DNA of 64,000 bases from Bactrocera neohumeralis (Eukaryota > Arthropoda > Insecta > Diptera > Tephritidae). Location: contig NC_065923.1 in NCBI RefSeq assembly GCF_024586455.1, positions 51,987,237-52,051,236 on the forward strand, read 5' to 3'. The notes beneath the pieces were generated by a model. The model was not told the origin of the DNA and did no database searches. It saw only the letters and a list, made by a program, of their open reading frames with translations. Positions 49,720-61,299 of the stretch are shown in pieces (positions within the stretch are counted from its first letter, which is position 1; each line of letters begins with the position of its first letter). Both the position numbers and the translations under genes were made by a program.

Positions 49720-51513
49720 CGAAACTGGCTTCGCTAATCTCCTGATCGTCTAACAGATCATCCATGGAGGATAAAGAATCACAATCAACGCTCGATGAGT
49801 TCAGTAGTTGTTGCTGCTGTTGTTGTTGTGGTTGTGATTGTTGTTGCGCCGATTCTTTTAGTAGACCTATGGAACTTGGTGACATTGTACTACTGCCAAC
49901 AGTCTTATTGTTGTTGTTGGTATTATTTAGATTTATGTTGACACTACTACTATTGCTATTGCAGCTGGCTTCGGGAACACATGTGGACACAATTACTGCA
50001 CCAGGCCGTTGAGTGGGTGAATTGGCCAAGGTCACCTCCTCAACACTTTGCAACACCGTTGCCCGGTTTTGGCTCATTGTTGCAATACTGTTTATAGTTT
50101 GTACATTGTTGCTACAACTATTGTTGTTTTTGTTGTTACTGCAGCTGTTATTGTTGCTGTTGCTGTTGCTGCTACTACTAGCACTACCATTCACAGCAAC
50201 AATACCAGTGCTATTACCATTACCAATACCAGTACCATTACCAATACCATTATTACTGGCGCTAGTATTCTGGCTGTGATTGTTGTTGCTGATGAAATTA
50301 TTTATGCCGTGTGTGATGACTTTACTGTTGGCAGTGTCTGTGGCTACAATTGTGGACGTTGTTGCTGTTGTTGTTGTGATTTGGTTATCCGTTAGGTGGT
50401 TGTGATGATTACTATTGACCTGATTATTAACTACCGTAACATTGAAATTATTTCCAGCATTCGTAGGCAAATAGTCGCTGCTCGCTGACGCAACACAGGC
50501 GCTGCCAAGAGCTTCTGCTGGCTGCGGCTGCAACTGCTGTTGCTGTTGTGGTTGCTGCTGCTGCTGTTGACGATTTGCAGTTGCACGGCCATTTCTGCTG
50601 TTGGCATGTCCTCTCGCCCCACGCCCGCCTCTGTTGCTCCTACTTCTACCACCCCCACCAGCAGCGGTCACACCCCCGACCGTCGTACTGTACGGCATGG
50701 CAGTCATCGCACTGGAATTGGGCACACTCACCGCTATCGCTGGCGCAACAGTCGTAGTGCCAGTAGTCGGCGCAGTTGCAGCCACAGCCGTGACCGTGAC
50801 TGTGGCCTTTGGAAATTTCTGCTCAACAGCGCTGTTGTTGTTATTATTATTGTTGAGTTTCAGGGGTAAGTAGTGCGTCACGTGGGTCACCTGCGCGGCA
50901 TCGCTGCGCGGCATATCCTTCGCCTCTATAACTATATCGTCCTTGGCATATAAAATATTCGAAAAGGTCGCCTCAACGCCATGGCCATCATTAATCAAAT
51001 CGTTTGTGGCGATGCTTTTCGCTGGCACCAACACATGATTAGCCTCGATATTGATGAGTGATATATTCTTAAAACTACTATCCGCCGACGGTGAGTTGGG
51101 GAATTTCAGGTCACAAAGGCTACCCAGCGACACAGCGTCGATATTGGCTGCGTCCACTGTGCGCTGATCGAGCAGCGCTGATTGTTGTATGCAATTGGTG
51201 AAGGCGGCATAGTCGCTGCTGGTCGTCTTCAGATTTCCCGTCAGTTGATGGCTAATGGTCTTATGGCTGCCGGGCAGCTCGTAGATGAAGGGTGTGGCTG
51301 GGACACTGCCAGCGCTAAGCATTTGATCTTTGTGATGATGTGTATGTGTTTGTATATTGTTGTTATTATTACTACTATAGCCGCTATCGGACAACATTGG
51401 AACGTTGTAACCGTCCATTGCAGGACGAAGCGCTTGAAACACTTATATTGAGTTTATAAAACTTAGATTTGTTGTTACATGTAAATTTGTTAGGTCGCAG
51501 GTACATACAAGTT
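49720..51513 (-). CDS. Large coding exon of an unrecognised low-complexity protein (partial gene)
   Basis: I do not recognise this protein. The frame is open for over 1.7 kb on the minus strand. The first ATG in frame is at 51418-51416 ('MDGYNVPMLSDSGYSS'); the few codons upstream lack an ATG. 566 whole codons plus one base run to 49720, followed by a consensus donor GTGAGTAC, so the next intron is phase 1. A polypyrimidine tract and TTGCAG end at 51514, suggesting the exon starts at 51513 with a 95-bp leader containing two short upstream ATGs. Residues 1-185 are of mixed composition and look the most protein-like. Then come poly-Asn (near 189-195), a Thr/Ala/Val region, an Arg-Gly patch (about 257-280), poly-Gln (about 284-305) and long Asn/Ser/Gly stretches, ending 'SLSSMDDLLDDQEISEASF'. 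This composition suits a disordered nuclear or RNA-associated regulator, but that is inference. Confidence 0.8.
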
Positions 51514-51535
51514 CTGCAAGAAGAAAGGTAAGAAA
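51514..51535 (-). promoter_or_regulatory. 3' splice acceptor upstream of the minus-strand exon
   Basis: Reading the minus strand, 'ttacctttcttcttgcag' gives a pyrimidine-rich tract ending in CAG, followed by 'aacttgtatg'. It is the best acceptor near the ATG, and it implies an upstream untranslated exon to the right (higher coordinates). Confidence 0.6.
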
Positions 51536-51985
51536 ATCGGTTGTAAGCACTAATTTGGCACTATTATTTAGTAAATTGTATTCAAAAAAATATTAAATTG
51601 CAAGAAATTCTAGGTTAGGTTTATTGAACTAACTCCAAGACTACTATAAAACCGCTTTAATTGTACTAAACAAATATACGAAGTACAAATACACCAATGA
51701 CTTCATCATCGCAACACATCTCAAACCTCACCATCACACCAAAAAATAATGCAAAAATTCGCTCCAAAAAAATCGGAGTTAAATAATCGGATTGGATGCG
51801 TTGGTTCATATGACCATTCTAGGTCTGTTATCAAATCACAGAAATAAGGAACTTATATTTTAGCAAATTAAAATCATACTTATCCAGGCTGTACCTTGGT
51901 TTACATAGAATAATACTAAACACGTTTTCGCATAACCAGTAAACTCATTTAACACCCCCTTCCCGTACAGTGCGACCATGATGAA
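51536..51985. other. Non-coding stretch, probable intron of the minus-strand gene
   Basis: No coding exon was recognised. A short 'taggttaggttt' (51612-51623) resembles the tail motif of the LINE fragments elsewhere in the window, but no element was found beside it. Confidence 0.4.
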
Positions 51986-51989
51986 ATAC

Positions 51990-52955
51990 CAGGTTGTTCA
52001 ATAAGGTTTGTCGTTTGATCAGAGAGGGCGTTGCTACTAGCACACTACAATCGCAAAAATTGAATATCGTGCAGTGATAAAATTCTTATTTTTGGAAGGT
52101 GTATCACCAAAAGAAATTCACGGACGAATGTTAAAAGTGTACAACGATTGTTCACCTACAATTAACAGTAGAAAGACGAGTTGCTGAATTCAAACGTGGT
52201 CGTACAAGCCTTGAAAACGATCCAGTGAAAGACGTCAACAAAGCGCATTAACACCAGAAATCATAGCCAGGATATGGTTTTGGAAGATCGTCGATTTGAT
52301 GAGAGAGATTTAGCAGAGGCTCTACACATCTCATTAGGCAATGTGGGCCATATTTTAAGTGAAATTTTTGGGTTTTAGAAAGCTGTATGCACAATGGGTG
52401 CCGCATTCGCTAACAATGGAACAAAAACACATTCGATTGCGACTTCCTCAGCAACATTTGGAGCGTTTTAAAAAGGATAAAGTGCATTTTGTGTGTCGAT
52501 TCATCACTATGGATGAGACTTGGGTCTATCACCATGATCCTGAATCAAAACAAGCGGCTAAAGAGTGGTGAGAACCTGGTTGTTCGGCTTCGAAACGAGT
52601 TCGTGTCCGGAAATCGGCGCAGAAGGTTATGGCATCAATTTTTGTTGTGATGCGAGAGGAATTTTGTTTGTGGGTTACTTGCAAACTGGTAAAACAATTA
52701 ATTCTGAATATTATTGCAACCTTTTGGACCAGTTGAAGGAAAAAATGTGTGAAAAACACCCGGTTTGCAGAAAAAATCCTTTTCCCCCAGGACAATGCAC
52801 CGTGTCACAAGAGCATTTTGACAATGGCTAAAATCCATAAATTAATGTTCGAATTGTTGGACCATCCTCCGTATTCGCCAGATTTGTCCCCCAACAACTT
52901 CCTTTTGTTTCCAGAACTCAAAAATTTTATGAAACGTATTAAAGAACCTGGCACA
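51990..52955 (+). mobile_element. Mariner transposase remnant, third catalytic Asp mutated
   Basis: With frameshifts the plus strand reads 'VIKFLFLEGVSPKEIHGRMLK', 'RVAEFKRGRTSLENDP', 'DRRFDERDLAEALHISLGNV', 'LYAQWVPHSLTMEQKHIRLRL' and 'ITMDETWVYHHDPESKQAAKEW' (first Asp, GAT 52512-52514). It continues with 'RGILFVGYLQTGKTINSEYY', 'DNAPCHKSILTMAK' (second Asp, GAC 52791-52793) and 'YSPDLSPNNFLLFPELKNFM'. The third catalytic position, 34 residues after the second, is AAC (52896-52898): Asn instead of Asp. Stops and small indels add to the decay. The left end lies near 'ggttgttcaataaggtttgt'. The right end is lost at a junction with a different mariner. Confidence 0.85.
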
Positions 52956-52959
52956 AATA

Positions 52960-53292
52960 AGACAACAATCTTCGGAATGGAGGAAAAAAAGGGGCCGAAA
53001 CAAAAAAAAAACAAAGTCGCTGAAAAATCAAGGTGATACTCTTTTTTTTTGATATTCGTGGGTGAGTGCATCATGAATTTGTTTCGGAGGAACAGACGGT
53101 CAATGAAGAGTTCTATTTGGCCATACTGATGCGTGTGCGTGAGAACACCCGTCGAAAACGTCCGAATTTGTGAAAGAACAATTCATGGATTTTACACGAT
53201 GAAAATGCACCATCGCATGTGTTTTACATCTGGTGACGATTACTTTGAATACGACAAAATAAATATTGATGAATAATTTTATTTACAATTTC
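52960..53292 (+). mobile_element. Fragment of a second mariner family fused to the 3' side
   Basis: From about 52960 the sequence switches to the family seen at 43010-43650: 'cttcggaatggagg', then 'tcgctgaaaaatcaaggtga', 'gatattcgtgg', 'catgaatttgtttcggagg' and 'acaattcatggatt' match that copy. The piece has its own stop after 'RRKRPNL' and a deletion after 'ENAPSH'. It ends near 'tttacaatttccgagtacct', similar to 'tttacaatttctgggtaatt' at the end of the other copy. Confidence 0.8.
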
Positions 53293-54179
53293 CGAGTACC
53301 TTTTTATCACTGTGTAAATTAATGTTTGAATGAAATGTCTATAGACATCTATAAATTCATACATTCCGGTATAATTTGTAGAAAGAGTTTTGACTGAAAG
53401 TCGACATATGAACTGATTCACAGATTATTGATTTTTAAACTCGTACAAAACAAATTTGTTCCTCGCAACATCAACAAAAAAGCTAATTTAATACATATGC
53501 GATGAGAGCATAGAACATCACAACGAGTCGTATTTGACCTATTACTCAAAAACATTAAACATTTTTATCCTTTCTTCGTAAGCTTCATCAGCTGTCTAAC
53601 CATGCCTACATTTCAATTTCTATCCCTATATGCATACTTCTTCATAAACTTGGACTGTATTCCACCGCCTGCAGTTTTGGGAATTCGTTATGGAAGTTAG
53701 AGGATGGAACACTGATTATGTGAAAATAATGATATAATACCAAGGGTGGTAATAGTGCTAGCTCCTATCTAAGTAATACATCTACGTATTTAATACCTTA
53801 CATTGCAAAAAATTAGTCGCTTGGCTTAATACAATAACACGTTATTACCTTTTGTACCCACAGATGGTCTAACGAACTTACTGCCATTTACGAAAGCTGC
53901 AGGACATAATTTCTAATAATCTTAGGTTCATAGTAAGGAAGGATTTTCTAGTCAAAGTCTAGTAGAAGATTTACGCTTTTGAGAGCTTGTGTGTTGGCAA
54001 AATTGTTTTCGTTTATAAAATCCATGCTCATGTGAATTCTCATTTAATATATTTTAAGTATTTCAAATTGCTGAGGCAATTTGATGACTTTGATAACCAT
54101 GATAGATTATTAACATGCTGATCCTAGAAAAATTTATTGAAATCTTAAACGATGTCCAGCACAGCTAATAATTAGTAGC
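53293..54179. other. Non-coding stretch
   Basis: No gene or element was recognised; it is possibly intronic to the minus-strand gene. Confidence 0.35.
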
Positions 54180-54835
54180 AAAACAAGTTTAGAAAAACAA
54201 GGAAGAGCTAAATTCGGGTGTAACTCGTGCAACTTGTAAGGATCAAAGGAATCGTGAATGAACTACGATCAAATTTCTATTAAGTTATATTATAGGTCAT
54301 TGGCCATATTAGTTTTATAATTATATTTTACTTGCCGTCAACGAAATATGTTAAAATCATCCTCAAACGAAATATTTATATCGGACATAAACTTAACTGA
54401 AGGGGCTAAATTTAATATATTTAATGGATGATCTAATCTTACATGTTGACCGATATATGCCGTATAAAGCCAACCGGAAGTTAGAAAATCTGATGATAGG
54501 TATATAAATGATAGGTGTAGTATTCACCCGGTTTTATGTATTTTTCACATTGCCGGATATTATTAACAGTACAAGATGACATCTGAGTACCATTAATGTT
54601 ATGATAAATTTGTTACTGGCGGCGCCACGTCTACTTTTAAATATTTTAAAACCACAGATGATTATCACCAGTTCGATTTTCTGGACCATAAAAATAAAAG
54701 GGTAACATGATTGACAGAACTTACACTGTTAATGTAAAATTAAACTCTTTAATGAGAAGAAGTAAAGTGTTGTCGATTCTGTCCACATTCCGCGTATAAA
54801 ACTAAAAAAAAAGTCTGCGAAATTACCTTCATTGG
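54180..54835. repeat. Degenerate dispersed repeat with 'gctaaattcgggtgtaac' end
   Basis: The block opens with 'aaacaaggaagagctaaatt' followed by 'cgggtgtaactcg', wording I associate with the end of a very abundant tephritid dispersed repeat. The following AT-rich text has no open frame of interest. The right boundary is uncertain, and the assignment rests on memory of the motif only. Confidence 0.4.
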
Positions 54836-54839
54836 ACTA

Positions 54840-55600
54840 AGATTAGGTTAGGTATGTAGTCTTTTATGAAGCCATAGAAAAGAATAACTCTTTTGTTCCA
54901 ACATATGTATAAATTAGAAATACGCTTAATAGCCAATACAAATTTGCACAAGCGCTTAATTTCCACTACCACCAGTTCGGTGGGATATTTGAAGGTATGC
55001 GCTCCCTAGCGTCTAAGTCTTGACCTCCCAAACGCGGGACAGTCCAGAAGGAACTGTTGAGTTGTTTCCACATCATGTTCTTCCATACAGCTTTTGCAGA
55101 TGACTTCTAGTAATATTCCCAACCTTATATACGTATCATGCACGCGAATAGGGCAATGGCTTGTTAAAAATCCCATAACGAGTGAAATGCTAGCCTTGCT
55201 GAGGGCAAAAAGATCACTAGATTACATGTAATCGATCTTTGGCCAAAAGACGATAGCACATGTACCGATGGTGGCCCAGCGCTGGCCAAACTTCCGCAAA
55301 GCGCAGCTATCTAGTAGTACAACACAAGAAGATACTGCAGCACCGACTCGCATCCATTCTACCGATTTCGGTTCTGGGGTACCTTTCCTTGCTAGCTCAT
55401 CAGCTTTGCAATTTCCTGCTTATATGATTAGCTTAGCAGGTTGTCCCTGCAAACTAAAAAATATGCTTATATAACGGATGTACATAAGTCCCACGCTCCC
55501 AATAAGCTGTATTGTAAGGAACATACCCGAACAGAGCGGATTTCCCATAGCCTTTGCAGCTATTTATTCACAATGTTCACATAAGTTGTCTTAGTCGTCA
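54840..55600 (-). mobile_element. Non-LTR retrotransposon 3' end with RNase H, second copy
   Basis: This is the same family as 33480-33995 but extends further 5'. On the minus strand the RNase H domain motif 'GNCKADELAR' (catalytic Asp) is readable near 55410-55381. It is followed by 'GTPEPKSVEWMRVGAA', 'RKFGQRWATIGTCAIVFWPK', 'LSKASISLVMGFLTSHCPIRVHD' and 'HTFKYPTELV', and then by the TAACC-type tail at 54840-54855. Stops and frameshifts are frequent. RT and endonuclease domains were not found. Confidence 0.8.
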
Positions 55601-55869
55601 AAGAAACTGCAGGCAACTTCTGAATTGTCAAAATTTTCAAAGCTTTGACTCACTATATCCTTAAATATTTACGATAGCTATGCGATTTTGGTCTCAACAT
55701 TATAAAATCACCTTCAATATGAATATGTAGCGAATTGATAATCTCATTTTGCGGAGTCTCTTGAAGAACATTTTGTCCGCTTTAAAAGCGAATGTCGTAC
55801 AAGGGTTAAAACCCGCTTTGTTGAAACTTCGCTAACGAGTCAAGCAAACAAGGTGCTTACCTAATAATG

Positions 55870-58800
55870 CGAGTTTCACTAAAAAAGCACTAGCTGACGG
55901 TTGTGTTGTTGCTGTCGGCACTGTCTTCGCTTTCAATATCGGCTGCACATGCGTTCTACACATTACTGCTTGCGCCGTTTATGGCGATATTAGCACAGCA
56001 AAAGCTGTTGTACACAACAAACAACAACAAACGAATAGCAACTTCAAATAGAATGCAATAACAATGAAGATGTTGCGGTGGAAGAAGCGAAGCGGAAACC
56101 GAACAAAAAGAAGCAGAGGCTACTAAAATCCAGTTGAGACCGAAAGCAAAAGTGCTCGGCAAGTTGTTGTTTTCTACTTGTTGTTTTCACACTTTTCTAC
56201 ACACAAAGCGACAGTGGAACACAGCGGCAATGCATACGCTGCGGTAGTTGTGTATGTGTATGTGTGAGTGTGTGTGCTGCATAAATACGAGTCCGAACGA
56301 CGCGAATAAGGTGGGAAACGGATGGACAGAAAATTTCGCAAGAATAGCACAATGCGAATCTGTATATGAAGTCAATAGGAATTATGTTGAGGAGGAAACA
56401 GGAATGCGCACACACACAGGGGCAATGGCAAAACACGATGGCATTATTGGTGTTATGGGAAAAATTGCTGATTTGTTGTTATTATAGATTTTGTTGTTGA
56501 TGTTGTTGTAATTACTTTTTGTTGCTGTTACTGATTGTAATTGGCACAACGATGGAGGGCTGCGCGAACACAGCAACAATGCAAAATCTACGATAAACTT
56601 GCGCAAAGTAAAAGTAGAAGTTCTCACACACACATATACACATGCATGTATGTAGCTACAAAAAGCCAAATAAATAATAATAATTACCGTGCCAAACGAG
56701 TAGCAAAATAATTGTTGAATAAACAGTGGTGAGCAAGATCGAAATAAAAGCATGCGATGCGAGTTCTATGTAGCTTAAGCATACACAATATATAACATTT
56801 TGCTGTCTGTATGTAAGTATGTATGTAAAGCGCTGTTATAGTGAGGGCAGTGAATGATGACTGCCGTGCTGCCGCTTAGCAAATACGTAAGGTGCCGCCG
56901 TCAATGAGGCGCACGGGAGCGAGGGGCAGACGTTATTTCACATAGATTGCGCGACTACCGGCAACAACAACAAAGGCGAAACAGACAAATACACACACGC
57001 ACACATACATAATTGATTCTCTACTACAAGTTGCGCTACTGCTAATTCTACTTCCACTTTCAGCTTCGCGCGCACACACACACGCACACACTTACGAGGC
57101 AAACGCGCTGTCTCGCTCGCACACGCTGACTAGCTAACTAACTGGCTGCTAGCTTTTGCAATGCTTACGGTTTGCGCATATATGCATGTGCTTAGTGGAT
57201 TTTAGTATTGTGCGCCCGCTGCCCGCCACCGTTCTCACCGCTCGTATTCACTTATTGGCAACCACAATGTTTATTTGCTTTGCTTTGCTTTACGCTTCGT
57301 TCTATTCAAGCAACAGTTTCCGCCTGTGCGCTGGCTGGCTGCAAAAGCTCGCCGTGCGTATATACAGCGTTTGTCAGCATGTACATACATATGTATGTAG
57401 CGCAGTCGGTGTATATACCATAGTGGTAGTGATTTTTAGTGTGTATGTATGTGCTTGTATTTCCGCACTGACCCCTCTATTTTCCAACACACATCTGTTC
57501 ATACGTGTGCATGTATTTACTGGTTGCCTCCGCTGCTTTTTCGTCTGCCTCTTATTCTGCTTCTTCTTCGGCTGCGTAACGTTCTCTATGCATAGCAGCC
57601 TAGCGATATACACGGACACGGACGTGCTGGTAATGCGTACGCCTCTTCCTCTTCCTTATAATATTTTCGCACTACTATGGCTATACATTGTGCTACAGCA
57701 TCTAGCAGAGGCTAGTACCAGCACACAAAGCAGCCAACCTACCAGCCAAGTTGTTGTTTCTTCCTTTCACTTGAATCGCGTTCTGTTGGCCACACCATTG
57801 CGCTGCTGCGTCGCGCTATAAAACACTTCCAAGCGTGCTGGTTGCTTGGGTTCACCTTACCGACTGTCTGCCTGCAGGAATACAGCGCATTCACATCTGT
57901 TCTTCTAGCTGTATACACTTCCTTCTTATATCGTATGTATGTTTGTATGTATGTAAGTTTCGCACATGAACTTGCACTAATTTTCACACACTCATGCCTT
58001 GTCTAAAGCTTACTTGCACATCTAACATGATTTTATACACTTTACACCGTTTTCTAATCTAAATTATGCACATTTTTTTCACATGCGGTACACCGCGGCG
58101 GATGAAATTCACGAGCGCACTGTACACTGACCGCTTTGGTTACCGCTTTGCTACGTGCGTTATGCGTTTATTTTCGCTTTTCTTTGACGATTTATTAGCA
58201 CACAATTACTAGGAACACTAATCCCGCAGCGCTGCGAAAGCTCCAGAATGGTATTGCAAATTGCAGTCCAATTCAAAAAATATCTTGCAGCTGTAGCAGC
58301 GGCAGCAGCAGCGGTCACAACTAGTTATCGGCTTGTCGTCCGACGTCGCCGCCCGTCTGAGCTTCGTATACACACAGCTGCAAGCGCACACAGCGCGATG
58401 TATGGACATACATACATACATACATATGGTATGTCAGCGCTTGGAAGCACAGAATGCGCTAGTGGCTGTGGGAGGGGTACATACATACATACAGTTGTAC
58501 GTATATGGGAGCTATGACACAATAACAACTATGCACATTATTCGCAACACCAACTAATTTACATGCACATACACACACACTCCAACATATGTAGCGCGCA
58601 CTTCGCGGTTGCTCCCGAACGCGTACGCGATAATTCCTTACTACTAACACACTCCGCCACCTAAACACCAGGCATTGCTCAACTTCACTGCTTCAATTTG
58701 TGTACTTTTTTTGATATACTTAAGTGGAAGCAGCAGCAAAAAAAAGTTCGCTACAATTGTGCAATTCGCACAATTCACACCAATGAAGTGGCGAAGAAAA

Positions 58801-59650
58801 CGATTTCCTACTTTTTTATTGCGTATTTCGTATTGTATGCGCTCATCGAATTGTCGCCTCACATTGCGTAGCACTTGTTTATTAGTTTATTCAAATAGTT
58901 CACTTAAATTTCAACGCGATTTTTCGGTATTTAATTGGGTTTGTTTTGGCTGCAGACAGAAAATTAGGTCTGTAGGCCAAATTCGCACTCTCAATCTCGA
59001 CTGACACGAATGCGAACGGAACGGGAACACAGGCGAACGCAAACGTTGCAGCGTACATACGGGCACGGGCACGAAACGGGCGACAGCGCACAATGTGCGA
59101 TAGGCGATAGAAGACAGAGCACAGAAGACAGGGCATAAAAACACCAACAATGCAAGCGACACAGAAACACAGTGACAGAACAAGAAAATACGGCACACAT
59201 ACTCATGTTATACTAAAAATAAAAATAAAGACAAAAATATTCATACACACATACGGCAAGAACAAGAAGGAAATAATATAAAACAACCACTAAGTCAGTC
59301 GCACTGTCAATGAGGATATGGTTGTGGTTGTCTCTGCTGCTGTGATGGAGCGCCGTTTGGCTGTTATGCTGGTAAGCTATCGCACTGTGTGGCTAATGGA
59401 GTCGCGGAGTGCGCGCAGCGTAAATGTTCTGGATACACGAAAATCAACGCAAAGCGGAAAGTGTACAAACTAAGTAAAGTTTTGCATATTCTTTTGTGCT
59501 TATTTCCATGTACGACACATACGCGCACAGCTACTAAGCCACAAACACTTTGATTTTTTCGAACAGCTGCCGTTGTGAACGCGCCGCGGACGAGGCGAAG
59601 TTTGGTTCGTCACTTGCACTTGGCCTTAAAAAATCATTTGAAGAACAAGG
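55870..59650. promoter_or_regulatory. Simple-repeat-rich, GC-richer belt between the two host genes
   Basis: This roughly 3.8 kb belt lies upstream of both divergently oriented host genes. It has CA/GT tracts (56245-56275, 56625-56640, 57071-57090, 58568-58580), ACAT tracts (58405-58428, 58479-58493) and clustered CG-rich words. Many overlapping frames occur, including a 221-codon hydrophobic one at 57156-57821, but none resembles a family. On the minus strand 'gtgcaagtaagc' near 58010 and 'cctcgtaagtgtgt' near 57093 are donor-like and could end untranslated exons of the minus-strand gene. This is an inference. Confidence 0.35.
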
Positions 59651-59973
59651 ACGGCAGCAGCCGTGTGCGCGTTAATCAAGCATCAGCAGCAACATTCAAC
59701 GTTAAAAGTTTTGGCGGAAGCTTTTGCGAAAGCTTTTTTTGCAATAATTAGTCTCGGCAAAAGCGCGTTATTTCAAGTTTTTGTTATTGACATTCAAATA
59801 GAGGCGTATAAGCTTTCCTCTTCAGTGTGCCCTTCGTCTGTATGTATGCATGCCAAAGAAAACAAAAGCAAAAAGAAAGAATTCGAAAAGCTGGAAGTGG
59901 TGTGAGCCGTGATGCGAAACTTCCGTTTCCGACTTCAAATGAAATATGTAGTATGGCCGAGAGCGGATATATA

Positions 59974-60515
59974 GCGGGATTCTGTAACCAGTCTCTAGTC
60001 TCTATTTGAGACATTTTGAGGTAAAGTCTCAATTTGTGACTAGTTACTATTCACTAAACAGTCTCTAGCCTTAGTCTCAAAATATTTCCTCAAATTAGAG
60101 ACCTGGTAATTAGCAGGTCACAAAACCAAAAAGAACTCTTGTCTGCCATTTTGAATATACTGAATAGAGATCATCATAGATATTAAACGATTGTCGCCTT
60201 TATATTTTGAAACGAAAAGGTTAAAAATAAATCAATTTTACATAAATTTCGTAAATATTATGAAACAAAGTCAACATATATTTTTATTTTCATTGATAAA
60301 TATGTTTTTTGACTATGTTATGAAAATTTAAGAGTTGTTATCGACATATTTATTTTCATTCAAGTGTAAAAACATCTCTGAATAATGAAATGTAATCGAT
60401 TTTATGGCTGTCACTTACAGAATAGCACAATCGTCTCAAGTCTCAAAAATTGGCTCTAACTTAAAAACTCAAATTTAGAGACTTGAGACTGTATCACAGT
60501 ACAGAATCGAACGGG
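59974..60515. mobile_element. MITE-like element with many AGTCTC/GAGACT words
   Basis: The outer ends are imperfect inverted repeats: 'gcgggattctgtaacc' at 59974, and the reverse complement of 'gaatcgaacggg' near 60515 ('cccgttcgattctgta'). Inside, at least eleven AGTCTC or GAGACT-like words occur, seven at 59990-60110 and four at 60433-60490, on both strands. The AT-rich middle has no coding frame. The structure suits a non-autonomous DNA transposon; the superfamily cannot be told. Confidence 0.6.
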
Positions 60516-60519
60516 TACA

Positions 60520-61285
60520 GTTAGTTAGTCCATAAATTTTCTTTGAGCAATAAATATATATTTTATAAAGCGGTGATGAAACGATCACGACTAAAAGCGA
60601 ACATTGAATGGCCGCTTTTGAATTACGTAGACCCGCCCGTGGCACCTCGAACCAAAGGCCGAGTTTTTTATAAAGAGCTTCGGGCACAAACCACTTGATT
60701 GTCCATTTTTAAAAATAATTAAATACATGGCATATAAGCATAAATTTATTTTTATACTTACTTTCAAATTTCGTATACTGTATTTTTATATGATATGTAT
60801 TATTGTTATATTCGTTATTGTAAATTTATTAATCTCTGTTTTAATTAAGAATCCGCTTATATGCAAGTGCACCGCAAATATATAGCGATACGGCAACATT
60901 GTTTATAACAAACAGCAGCGGCCTCTTTCGGTATATTCATCACTACTCCAGAGAACGTATATAATTTACGTTCTCTGCTACCTGTTTGCAATCTTTTACG
61001 GCGAATTTTGGCCAGACCTAAGCGAATATGTAAAAAATGAAAACATCAAAATAGTTCTTGTTTCCTCACATTTGCTGATAAATTAAATGTGTTGTCTGCT
61101 TTTTGTCGGAAACAAAATACGTTGTGTTGTAGTAGACGCGCAGTGAAACGAAGCAAATAATAGTAAAAGTAATAAGTAAACGTGTACAAATTAAAACAAC
61201 ATTGTGTAAAACGTTTTCGCAATTGTTTAGCAATAAATAAGGTGGAAAGTTGTACATTATTCAAGAGAGAGTGGAAATTTTATGA
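60520..61285 (+). promoter_or_regulatory. Upstream region and 5' leader of the RING-finger gene
   Basis: This holds the presumed promoter and leader of the RNF146-like gene. It contains an 11-bp-arm inverted repeat at 60949-60977 and a 'tatagcgata' word near 60882 that is close to, but not, the DRE consensus. The stretch just before the start codon is A-rich. An upstream ATG at 61282 opens a 5-codon frame that overlaps the main start. No transcription start could be fixed. Confidence 0.5.
60949..60977. repeat. Perfect inverted repeat, 11-bp arms, 7-bp loop
   Basis: Arm CAGAGAACGTA (60949-60959) and its exact reverse complement TACGTTCTCTG (60967-60977) flank 'tataatt'. It lies about 310 bp upstream of the RING-finger start codon. 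Confidence 0.9.
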
Positions 61286-61299
61286 ATGGAGCAAAGTGA
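61282..61299 (+). other. Short upstream ORF overlapping the RING-gene start codon
   Basis: ATG AAT GGA GCA AAG TGA begins four bases upstream of the main ATG in another frame and stops 14 bases after it begins. If the leader is transcribed as expected, ribosomes starting here would pass the main start. Neither ATG has a purine at -3, so leaky scanning is plausible. Confidence 0.6.

Noticed and set aside
50048..50395. Plus-strand frames opposite the large minus-strand exon
   Set aside because: They are antisense readings of CAA/CTG-rich codons; only the minus-strand frame has splice signals and complex sequence.
51416..51442. Start of the minus-strand protein at 51442
   Set aside because: The codon there is GTG, not ATG. 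The first true ATG in frame is at 51418, so I moved the start.
57156..57821. 221-codon hydrophobic plus-strand open frame
   Set aside because: It runs through ACAT/GTAT and CT-rich simple sequence, has no family resemblance, and shows no splice or start context; long frames of this type are expected in such DNA.
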